From DASPKW01 sp038244055 (GTDB lineage Bacteria > Planctomycetota > Phycisphaerae > Tepidisphaerales > Tepidisphaeraceae), in contig JBBRTW010000129.1 in the NCBI GenBank assembly GCA_038244055.1, positions 1-15,770 on the forward strand: a DNA stretch of 15,770 nucleotides. The letters are read 5' to 3'. The notes below the pieces were generated by a model that was not told the DNA's origin, searched no databases, and saw only the letters and a list, made by a program, of their open reading frames with translations. Of this stretch, positions 9,201-12,642 are shown piece by piece (the stretch's first letter is position 1; every line of letters starts with the position of its first letter). A program made the translations under genes and the position numbers.

Positions 9201-10016
9201 GGCCCACGTCTGCGCATAACTGTTGGCCAGGATGATGGGCGATCCAAAGGTGTTATCGATGGTCCCGCCGTTGATCACGAACGTATTGCCCGAAGCGCCC
9301 AGCGCCGTCGAGCTGTTGATATTCATCTTGCCCTGGTTCAGGGAGATGGTGGCCGCGCCGCCAAAGGTGTTCGGGCCAGAAAGCGTCAATGTCCCCGTGC
9401 CGGATTTGCTCAGCCCGCCGCCCCCGCCGAGCGCGCCGCCGATGATCGTCGCCCCCGAGCCATCCACCGAAAGGTCGAAGCTCCCATTATCCACCGCCCC
9501 GCCAATGGTCAGCGCCGCCGTGCTGGTGTTCAGCCAGGTCTGCGCCGCGCCCATTGTCACATTGGAATTGACCGTCCCCGCGGCCGTCGCCGTAGCCGAA
9601 ATTCCCCCCGCTCCGACCGTCAGCGTGAATGCCCCGCCCACCGTGGCCGAGCCATCCTTGAAAAATACCGAGTTCGCGGAAATCGCCTCGCCCAGTGTCG
9701 CGGTGTACAGGCCCGTCGCATCGCTCCCTGCCGAGAAGATGGCGTCGTTCCCATTGGCGTTATCCCAGCCGGCGAGCGTTCCCGCGCCCCCGGCCGGTGA
9801 GGTGTTCCAATTGGCATCCACCGTGCTCCATGCGCCATCGGGAGTCGCCCCGCCCGCGCCGGCCGTGGTGTTGTTGATGTCCCAGTAAACCTGCAACCCC
9901 GCCCCGCGCGCGGCCACCGACATCCCCAGTATCAACATGAGCGCAATCGCACCCGCCCGATGCACGATTCTCGACCGCTTGACCTCAACCCGACGTCCGC
10001 TCCGAGTACAACGCAT
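294..10016 (-). CDS. Giant secreted autotransporter-repeat protein with dockerin-like and PEP-CTERM tail
   Basis: This encodes about 3240 residues. An N-terminal signal peptide (basic stretch, hydrophobic core AIALMLILGM, likely cleavage after AARGA) is followed by about 17 glycine/threonine-rich units of the autotransporter-associated beta-strand type (LTKxGxGTLTLxGxNTYxG). These units predict a long beta-helix. The C-terminus has two dockerin-like calcium loops (487-650) and a PEP-CTERM signal (297-386). There is no C-terminal barrel, so it is not a classical autotransporter. Export by Sec, then processing by an exosortase encoded elsewhere, is the expected route, giving a surface or matrix protein. 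I prefer the ATG at 10016, with GGAG seven bases upstream. A GTG at 10037 with a weaker GAGG/AGG would add seven residues. The biological role is unknown; adhesion or extracellular matrix is inference. The reading frame is intact throughout. Confidence 0.93.
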   Translation of the reverse strand: MRCTRSGRRVEVKRSRIVHRAGAIALMLILGMSVAARGAGLQVYWDINNTTAGAGGATPDGAWSTVDANWNTSPAGGAGTLAGWDNANGNDAIFSAGSDATGLYTATLGEAISANSVFFKDGSATVGGAFTLTVGAGGISATATAAGTVNSNVTMGAAQTWLNTSTAALTIGGAVDNGSFDLSVDGSGATIIGGALGGGGGLSKSGTGTLTLSGPNTFGGAATISLNQGKMNINSSTALGASGNTFVINGGTIDNTFGSPIILANSYAQTWAGDFTFAGSNDLNLGTGAVTLGANRQVTVSAGTLSVGGAIGGAFRLTKAGAGALTLVGGSTYTALTVSGGTVNFASDTALGAAPAVATPDSVILNGGTLNGTGIGFTINSFRGIQIGPGGGSLLNNAASGNNFTYNGVFADLGTPGALTLGGSGASPTVLGGQSTFSGGMILSGTGSQVVVITIDSTGPAGAMVNGPFGTGTLTFNGGQLRTTTGGPHSVANAINFQADTTIPFFTPATSMTFTGPVTLTGGTRTFTNATTTASGATVFSGAIGGAQSFIKAGVGIVDLKGPNTFGGAGKSLTLAAGTLKLGNASALGDPANTFIITSGTIDNSFGASLQLASPYAQNWNGAFAFTGTNSLDMNSGPVTLGTSPIVTVTANTLTVGGSISGTGFGLFKAGNGVLELNSAASTYDGGTVVNAGTVSITADGGLGAVGGALTLNGGGVRIAGTTNTAWNNSRTLNLTGAATIDIASAANTYTLGLPSVTPGGAFTKAGVGTLALPNAFTSTNAVTVNNGTLKVSNAFTLTTATGTFTLGNTANQSAVLNIDNANSNVSFFQSFNGGTVANAVGVINLSAGQLNRTDVGTTDTFNIAGLGYGYLNVSGGTLTANKRLNLANIGGGVGVGMISGGTVNVYEFLGLARSGVNTVSALTMTGGTINHLALGGGAASNHVGVVWQNTGEVGVLNMAGGLLDSSGTNIQGGGGNPSTSSATVNLNAGTVKANGVLAVPGTGSNNAMTVNFNGGTLMATVASANFVGMSTNTGTANTITEIVNGAFGTYAGGAVINTNGFAATISQPLLAPQGNGVFSVDVTAGGTGYVGAPSVSITGGGGTGATGYATINSAGAVTGIVITNPGQNYTSTPTIALSGGGGTGATFGTIGIAATTSGGLTKSGAGVLTLSGANTFTGGIVINGGGLTLTNSNLASGVTINNSSALTIGSGGSISASNVVLNSGTLTIASGGVFGASGLAATPGRWLLESAGGSILLDSPAAIGALTTSVHGSAAGDLAVTSGGQNVDLSPSAANLPLAFLGASGTVTYTGTYTPNVAGVYRFGGTGNLIYSPTLAGSNSVLIGGGGGTVVLGGINTHTGGTTVSNGTLRIDASNGAAGLGAGPLNLAGGTVQWGTGAAGDISSVPVNLVSGTNTFDTGANTVTLANGIGSAGAGGLTKIGAGTLILAGANNFTGATAITAGVLQLGHLNALKSSALTVSVANSLAFSSGVGTVNVGSLTGAGAIALADVGSNPVTLAVGFNNVATSYTGVLSGSGGLTKIGSGILTLANNAGESYTGATTIAGSSTSAAAGGLLLDFSNAAFTTLTSNIISPSSALVMGGTFGNGTLNIKGKAAGTDSQAFASTTLNQGYNYINFTQNTAASLSANLGAITRTTAGAVDFFLPTAGSVQASGTLTNGILGAWATTSTGGTAAGAAVDFATLSGGNVVAYTGYTSIASGLVGATDGSTAANNVKSAGTTFTFGAVAADVTDINTFLYSNATTVGTLNVGAGGATSVLRFGAGGGILVAGITGAKALTVGSAANSGIITAGGAANTPGELILNTGSTTANSLTLTVNSTIADNGSGAVTLVKTGNSQLTLAGTNTYTGGTYVEAGRILVNAVTGALGRNAANTAGGDVTINMGGQVVIVGGTWDNKWFLSGNGTNENAAFGALRIDGSANLTGTVTLVNDATIGNFNAPGTISGKITGPGTLLRTNALNGLLTISNPANDYAGGTIVSAGTIQFNSAGAMGAGNVTLLNGILSANFTGTQAVIKSKVNPNATGTLALTATSAAENLDFSAAGMNQPNLFLGATGTALTYTGIYTPAVPGVYRFGGGPAASVLTYAQNITGANTSVIIGGAGSGAVNLTGTGNTFGGGLILTGITLQLTDLSTLGTGGFTVTGTSTLQYGSLVTTDISTKSITIATSANLSIDTNGNNVSFANVIGNGNLGSITKTGTGTLTLNGANNYLSTTNFTTISGGTLLINTPTALYPNAGLVLGNTTGNIAKLGASITTGSISGGGTTAGTIDVGAFNLTAGLANTGGTYVGTISGTTGSYTQTGGGTLALNPRSAFTYTGATSANGGGIVVDFSTTNTTVLTNPFSTSSALNFGGGNLTFTGRASTTSSQAFASTTINPGQGGLSLTNNATANPLSVDLKAITRNPGGTLNAANPANGALSATNGIQTATLNTDFTAAGGQLSIIGGYFTIGLNTWATSANSGASNFITGLAAYNPGFAAGKDVDAPIGASAPGAMAINSLRFNTAGAASVDATGGLTIASGGILITSTVANGVSFNNGTLASGNGQDLIVINNNVTGATGAVTINSQITGGAAMALTKSGPGTLVLGNAANSYGKTFLNNGIMQVASAGALGSGDITISNNSGAAGEARLEFTAAGLVIGNNIINNNVHPSGLAQGIVYYNGPAGGFVTLNGAMTVTQNVMGGGQLGSAQSTGGFIVNGALNVPLGVTYTDRSGTNTYSGGGTVYSMSKAADTIKIGANNGLSTAAVLTLGSLAATTFDLSGFNQSLIGLVNTGANAATITNSGAQATLTLTPPAGAVYSVSSLGIITGNLNLTLSGGGTQNLAGASSYTGTNTVTSGTLQAGGGTALGSMSNTLNMSGGIVDINGQGGLSIGALTGTGGTITDNAAAAGGEALSAAGSASAAFAGVIANGPSRILSFTKGGSGTQTLSGINTYSGLTAVAGGKLQVLGSIASSSAVTISSGATFDAGATQTVKSLIVQNGGSAEISGAALKVLTVNALSIAGPTGNVNLHSNAMVVDYSGASPLNDASPTGIRAAILSAYHGGDWLGKGIGSSEIAASVGSSKRLAVGYVEASSLLGAGGGTWNLGQSVSSTVDGTAILVRTTLAGDADMSGDVGLNDLLRLANHYGLATAPTTAWYDGDFDYSGDVGLNDLLQLANNYGQAMPASAIPSSSPQFAADMQLVFELAGQGVTSVPEPTGLGLAALAAAIGLLRRNRARGGKAA
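297..386 (-). other. PEP-CTERM sorting signal of the giant protein
   Basis: The last 30 residues begin VPEPTGLG, continue with a hydrophobic helix (LAALAAAIGLL) and end with a basic cluster (RRNRARGGK). This is the standard three-part PEP-CTERM signal recognised by exosortase in Gram-negative bacteria that make extracellular polysaccharide. It implies an exosortase gene elsewhere in the genome. Confidence 0.93.
487..650 (-). other. Dockerin-like pair of calcium-binding loops
   Basis: Two near-identical 22-residue units, GDADMSGDVGLNDLLRLANH followed by YG, and GDFDYSGDVGLNDLLQLANN followed by YG, are separated by about 13 residues. Each has the D-x-D-x-SGD-V-xxx-D pattern of the EF-hand-like loop of type I dockerins. 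In planctomycetes such pairs commonly precede PEP-CTERM tails. Here they may stabilise the C-terminus or dock to another protein. Confidence 0.85.
2130..3950 (-). repeat. Internal duplication, downstream copy (~600 residues)
   Basis: This segment of the giant gene repeats the module at about 4350-6250 at protein level, in the same order. Landmarks are FLGATGT with the Phe codon at 3810-3812, YTGAT with the Tyr codon at 3015-3017, and FASTTINPG with the Phe codon at 2853-2855. Each lies 2295 to 2331 bases from its partner in the other copy. Boundaries are approximate. Confidence 0.75.
4350..6250 (-). repeat. Internal duplication, upstream copy (~630 residues)
   Basis: This is the partner of the segment at 2130-3950. 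Landmarks are FLGASGT with the Phe codon at 6114-6116, followed by YTPNVAGVYRFGG; YTGATT with the Tyr codon at 5346-5348; and FASTTLNQG with the Phe codon at 5148-5150. Both copies end with a beta-strand unit of the type LTKxGxxxLxLxGxNxYxG. The copies have diverged considerably, so the duplication is old. Confidence 0.75.
6560..6775 (-). repeat. Paired GY-xxP-GGGGTGA motif inside the giant protein
   Basis: Two units, GGTGYVGAPSVSITGGGGTG and QNYTSTPTIALSGGGGTGA, lie about 40 residues apart, separated by a short segment containing VTGIVITNPG. They differ from the surrounding beta-strand units and look like a distinct small repeat module inserted in the stalk. Confidence 0.6.
7960..8370 (-). 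repeat. N-terminal module duplication, second copy (~137 residues)
   Basis: This repeats the module at 9015-9410 of the same gene. It contains GPNTFGG (Phe codon 8329-8331), TIDNSFGASL, YAQNWNG (Tyr codon 8169-8171) and a closing STY. Distances to the matching codons in the first copy are 1034 and 1047 bases. Confidence 0.75.
9015..9410 (-). repeat. N-terminal module duplication, first copy (~132 residues)
   Basis: This module near the N-terminus of the giant protein contains GPNTFGG (Phe codon 9363-9365), TIDNTFGSPI, YAQTWAG (Tyr codon 9216-9218) and a closing STY. The same order recurs about 1.04 kb downstream in the gene. Confidence 0.75.
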
Positions 10017-10199
10017 TATCCGTCTCCGTATGGCCACGAAAATCCTACCTCGATCTCATGGCCGGCAAGAGCCCTCTCCCGGCTAGACCGCCCGATTGTG
10101 CAAGCGCAATCCCGATGGAACGATCCACCCCTCAAGCCGCGCGAACCTTGTGGCCTCGGTCGCGTTGGGCGGATGGAGTGAACTTCCCCGGGCATTTGG

Positions 10200-10229
10200 A
10201 GTGTAAACCGTGCGGGCGCGGTATGTCTA
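10200..10229 (-). promoter_or_regulatory. Candidate promoter of the giant gene
   Basis: On the minus strand, TAGACA (10224-10229) and TACACT (10200-10205) are separated by 18 bases. They match the sigma-70 consensus at five of six and four of six positions. The site lies between the terminator of tRNA-Gln and the giant gene and would give a leader of roughly 155-175 bases. This rests on sequence pattern only. Confidence 0.35.
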
Positions 10230-10294
10230 TCTAAAATCAAGGGAGATTCGCCCCGATTGCCTGCGGTTTGTTTATATAAGAACTGCGGGCCAAC

Positions 10295-10323
10295 AAAAAA
10301 CCCTTCCACAAAAGGAAGGGCTT
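10295..10323 (-). terminator. Rho-independent terminator after tRNA-Gln
   Basis: On the minus strand a 7-bp stem CCCTTCC / GGAAGGG with loop TTTTGT is followed directly by six T residues (plus-strand A run at 10295-10300). The stem can be extended by AAG pairing with the T-run. It begins six bases beyond the mature 3' end of the tRNA, so it terminates the tRNA transcript and insulates the giant gene downstream. Confidence 0.85.
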
Positions 10324-10328
10324 GTAAG

Positions 10329-10399
10329 CTGGGGTACAAGGATTCGAACCTTGACAAGCAGATTCAGAGACTGCTGTGCTACCGTTACACCATACCCCA
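10329..10399 (-). tRNA. tRNA-Gln (anticodon CTG)
   Basis: This 71-nt cloverleaf has a 7-bp acceptor stem TGGGGTA / TACCCCA, a D arm with GGTAGC, an anticodon loop CTCTGAA (anticodon CTG at 10365-10367), a T arm CAAGG-TTCGAAT-CCTTG and discriminator G at 10329. The U1-A72 pair and G73 are typical bacterial tRNA-Gln identity elements. CCA is not encoded; the next bases are CTT. The bottom pair of the anticodon stem is a T-T mismatch. The gene stands alone between its own promoter and terminator. It reads CAG codons. Confidence 0.95.
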
Positions 10400-10416
10400 G
10401 TGAACTCGGCGGTTGG

Positions 10417-10444
10417 ATTCTACGGCGTGGGGGGGCGGGGTCAA
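10417..10444 (-). promoter_or_regulatory. Promoter of tRNA-Gln
   Basis: On the minus strand, TTGACC (10439-10444) and TAGAAT (10417-10422) are separated by 16 bases. They match the sigma-70 consensus at five of six positions each. Transcription would start near 10410, about ten bases before the mature 5' end of the tRNA. Confidence 0.65.
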
Positions 10445-10459
10445 GTCGGGGGATGCTCG

Positions 10460-10494
10460 ATTGCGGGGTGGCGATCGCGGATTGTGGATTGGAA
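10460..10494. repeat. Heptanucleotide repeat (ATTGCGG-type)
   Basis: Five consecutive 7-bp units start at 10460, 10467, 10474, 10481 and 10488: ATTGCGG, GGTGGCG, ATCGCGG, ATTGTGG, ATTGGAA. Four resemble ATTGCGG and all hold the 7-bp phase. The array lies in the 135-base gap between the tRNA and the 3' end of pgl. A weak hairpin (AAGCGG / CCGCTT) follows at 10493-10511 without a T-run. Confidence 0.6.
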
Positions 10495-10534
10495 GCGGGT
10501 TCTTGCCGCTTGCAATGGGCAATCGCGCTATCCG

Positions 10535-11293
10535 TCACTTCGCCGGCGGCAGTTCCGCCGCCGCCGGGGCATCCACCAGCCAGATCACCTGTCCGGGGGG
10601 TTTGGGGTCGATGAGTTGAATGGGCAATCGCTGCGGGTCCCGCGGGCCATGCAGCACTTCCTTCAACCGCCCGGCCTTGGCAGCGCCCGTAATCAGCGGC
10701 AGGATCAGCCGCGAAGTATTGATGAACGGCGCGGTCACCGTGATCCGCCACGATGCGCCGGTTGTGGAATTCTCGACAAACTGCCCGATGCAGCGGTGCT
10801 GGGTCTCTCCCAGGGCAATGGAATTCGGAAACAGCGATGCCGTGTGCCCATCATCCCCCATCCCCAAGAGCGTGACATCCGGCCCCCCGCCCGGGGCGAA
10901 ATCCCCGAAACGGGCCTTGAGCAGCTTGCCGTAATCCTTGGCCGCATCCTGCGGGTCGATTTCCCCTTCCACGCGGTGGATGTTGCGCGGCAGAAGCGGC
11001 ACCTTACTGAGCAAATTCGCGGCCGCCATTCGGTAATTCGAATCCGCATGGTGCGGCGGAACCGCCCGCTCATCCCCGAAATAAACATCCACCTTGGCCC
11101 AGTTGATGCGATCCCGACAGGCGTCTGAGGCGAGAATCTGATAGAGAAGCTTGGGAGTCGACCCGCCGGAAAGAACGATGGAGAACCAGCCGCGCTTGGC
11201 GATGGCGTCCGCCGCCGAAGCGATGATCAGATCGGCGGCCGCCTGCGCCACCGCAGGAGGGTCAGGAAGAATCTGCATCTGAAGAGTGGCCAT
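10535..11293 (-). CDS. pgl: 6-phosphogluconolactonase
   Basis: This encodes 252 residues, the usual length for the DevB/Pgl type. It hydrolyses 6-phosphogluconolactone to 6-phosphogluconate in the oxidative pentose phosphate pathway, in the cytoplasm. Visible motifs are LSGGSTPKLLY (the phosphate-binding loop of the NagB/RpiA-like fold), VYFGDERAVPP followed by DSNYRMA, and LLGMGDDGHTASLFP, which carries the catalytic region. I chose the ATG at 11293 because MATLQMQIL begins just before family-like sequence. The frame stays open upstream, but that stretch is antisense to crcB and unlike the family. No Shine-Dalgarno precedes this ATG; a -10-like box ends seven bases upstream, suggesting a leaderless mRNA. 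Other pentose phosphate genes are not in the window. A glucosamine-6-phosphate isomerase relative is less likely given the motifs. Confidence 0.93.
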   Translation of the reverse strand: MATLQMQILPDPPAVAQAAADLIIASAADAIAKRGWFSIVLSGGSTPKLLYQILASDACRDRINWAKVDVYFGDERAVPPHHADSNYRMAAANLLSKVPLLPRNIHRVEGEIDPQDAAKDYGKLLKARFGDFAPGGGPDVTLLGMGDDGHTASLFPNSIALGETQHRCIGQFVENSTTGASWRITVTAPFINTSRLILPLITGAAKAGRLKEVLHGPRDPQRLPIQLIDPKPPGQVIWLVDAPAAAELPPAK

Positions 11294-11300
11294 GCAAGGG

Positions 11301-11329
11301 AGGATACCGGATGAGGGGGAATGGGTGAA
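11301..11329 (-). promoter_or_regulatory. Candidate leaderless promoter of pgl
   Basis: On the minus strand, TTCACC (11324-11329) and TATCCT (11301-11306) are separated by 17 bases, each matching the consensus at four of six positions. Only seven bases separate the -10 box from the ATG, so transcription would begin at or next to the start codon. This fits the absence of a ribosome-binding site. Confidence 0.35.
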
Positions 11330-11351
11330 GGAGCATTGCACTGGTGGCGCG

Positions 11352-11388
11352 GAGGATTTCAGCGGCGCGATCCTCAACGGTGGAGGAT
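11352..11388 (+). promoter_or_regulatory. Possible alternating hairpin over a Shine-Dalgarno upstream of crcB
   Basis: ATCCTC at 11370-11375 can pair with GAGGAT at 11352-11357 (12-base loop) or with GAGGAT at 11383-11388 (7-base loop). The second pairing hides the Shine-Dalgarno GGAGG (11382-11386) that lies seven bases before the ATG at 11394. The two hairpins are mutually exclusive. I see no match to the known fluoride riboswitch consensus here. The stems are only 6 bp, so a regulatory role is speculative. Confidence 0.3.
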
Positions 11389-11471
11389 AGAAGATGGAAA
11401 CGAGCTTCGTCGCCTTTGAATTATTAACTCCGCGCATGGACAATCCCCCCGCCGTCACAGGGCGGCCCGTT

Positions 11472-11852
11472 ATGAAAATACTGATCCAATATCTGGTCGT
11501 GGCCGGCGCGGGCGCGCTGGGGGCGGCCCTGCGCCTGTTTGTCGCGTCCATGTCCGGCCGCCTGTTCGGCACGGGCTTCCCAACCGGGACATTCATCATC
11601 AATATCAGCGGCAGCCTTTTTCTCGGGTGGTTCCTCACGGTGGCGGGAAATCGGGTGATGGTGTCGGATACGACCAAATTGGCCATCGCGGTCGGGTTCG
11701 TGGGCGCTTACACGACTTTTTCAACCTTCATGTTCGAATCGAATTCCCTGATCGAGGGGGGTAAGCAGATTCAGGCTACAATCAATATCGTCGGCAGTGT
11801 GCTGATCGGACTGCTGGCGGTTCGTCTCGGCGTCTGGCTGGGGCAGCGTTAG
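11472..11852 (+). CDS. crcB: Fluoride ion channel CrcB/Fluc
   Basis: This encodes 126 residues, the normal size for a single-gene Fluc channel, which forms a dual-topology dimer in the inner membrane and exports fluoride. Four membrane segments are visible. Hallmarks are GALGAALR near the N-terminus, GTFIINISGSLFLGW and GFVGAYTTFSTF, the last holding the pore phenylalanines and the central sodium site region. I chose the ATG at 11472 because family sequence begins there (MKILIQYLVVAGAGALGAA), but its ribosome-binding site is poor. An in-frame ATG at 11394 has a perfect GGAGG at seven bases and would add 26 residues of unrelated sequence, so a 152-residue protein is possible. A short hairpin (CCGCC / GGCGG, 11449-11465) lies just before the 11472 start. 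The DUF190 gene follows after 13 bases, clearly in one operon. Confidence 0.93.
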   Translation: MKILIQYLVVAGAGALGAALRLFVASMSGRLFGTGFPTGTFIINISGSLFLGWFLTVAGNRVMVSDTTKLAIAVGFVGAYTTFSTFMFESNSLIEGGKQIQATINIVGSVLIGLLAVRLGVWLGQR

Positions 11853-11865
11853 AGGATGGCCGGCG

Positions 11866-12642
11866 ATGTCGCTTGGTGGCGAAAAGGTTCTGTTGCGTTT
11901 CTATCTGCGCAGCGCGGATCGCGCCCCCTTCGCGCCGACCTGGGAGCGAATCGTCAAATCCGCCCGGCACTCCGGGCTGGCCGGGGCAACCGTCCTCAAG
12001 GGCATTCTCGGCTTCGGCTCGCGCGGAATGCTGGCCAATTCGGCGTGGTCCCTGATGGAGCATGTCCCGGTCGTCGTCGAAATCGTCGATGATGGTTCGA
12101 AAGTCATCGAGTTCATCAACGGCGCATTGGACCGTCAGATCGCCGGCGGCATGGCCACGCTCGAGCGCGCCCATGTCATGATGTACCGCCACCGCGCGGG
12201 TGAATCACCAGCGCCGCTGCAACTGGGCCCGGCCACCGCGCCCCTCTCCACCCTGCCGCGCATCCAACCGAGGGAGCATATGACAATCAACGAAAATGGC
12301 GTCCTGCTCCGCGTATTCATCGGCGAATCGGATAAGCACGAGCATAAGCCCCTCCACGAAGCGATCCTGCAAAAGGCCCGCGAGCTCGGCCTGGCCGGCG
12401 GCACGGTCCTGCGCGGCGTCGAAGGCTTCGGCGCTAACAGCGTCGTGCATCGCGCATCGCTTCTGGAGATGTCCACCGATCTGCCGATCATCATCGAGAT
12501 CGTCGATTCGCAGGAGAAGATCCAGCTCCTTCTGCCTCACCTGGAGACGATGGTGAAGGAGGGAATGATCACGATGGAGTACGTCCTCATCCTCGCCTAC
12601 CGCGACCACCCGAAGGCTCCGGCGCGATCAGTTGATCCTTGA
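11866..12642 (+). CDS. Tandem DUF190 (PII-like) protein
   Basis: This encodes 258 residues with two DUF190 domains, residues ~6-108 and ~145-246, joined by a Pro/Ala-rich linker. Both keep the same pattern: VLLRxx, GLAGxTVLxGxxGFG, LPIIIEIVD and a closing helix-strand ending LAYRD or MMYRH. DUF190 domains have a PII-like ferredoxin fold and are usually single-domain proteins of ~110 residues; they often neighbour crcB, suggesting a regulatory role in fluoride export. No reaction is known. An internal in-frame ATG at 12280 (Met139) has GAGG six bases upstream, so domain two may also be made alone. The start at 11866 has only a weak AGG. The last 56 bases overlap the 3' end of the ABC ATPase gene on the other strand; the overlap lies mostly beyond the second domain. 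Confidence 0.9.
   Translation: MSLGGEKVLLRFYLRSADRAPFAPTWERIVKSARHSGLAGATVLKGILGFGSRGMLANSAWSLMEHVPVVVEIVDDGSKVIEFINGALDRQIAGGMATLERAHVMMYRHRAGESPAPLQLGPATAPLSTLPRIQPREHMTINENGVLLRVFIGESDKHEHKPLHEAILQKARELGLAGGTVLRGVEGFGANSVVHRASLLEMSTDLPIIIEIVDSQEKIQLLLPHLETMVKEGMITMEYVLILAYRDHPKAPARSVDP
12270..12282 (+). promoter_or_regulatory. Internal ribosome-binding site and start within the DUF190 gene
   Basis: GAGGGAG (12270-12276) precedes an in-frame ATG at 12280-12282, with six bases between GAGG and the ATG. It sits exactly in the interdomain linker. Initiation here would yield a 120-residue single-domain DUF190 protein of normal family size. Confidence 0.5.

Noticed and set aside
7188..9800. An 870-codon open frame antisense to the giant gene
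   Set aside because: It is Arg/Ala/Gln-rich with no recognisable motif, and stop codons are rare in this frame because of the strongly biased repetitive codons of the giant gene on the opposite strand.
10329..10399. tRNA-Gln as attachment site of an island containing the giant gene
   Set aside because: I saw no integrase and no second copy of the tRNA 3' end near the left edge.
10493..10511. Hairpin after pgl as a terminator
   Set aside because: The stem is only 6 bp and no T-run follows on either strand.
11294..11471. Fluoride riboswitch before crcB
   Set aside because: I looked for the GGCGATG...CTGATG consensus of the crcB motif and found none.
10535..11686. A longer pgl with about 130 extra N-terminal residues
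   Set aside because: The extra part is antisense to crcB, is unlike lactonase sequence, and the family N-terminus fits the ATG at 11293.
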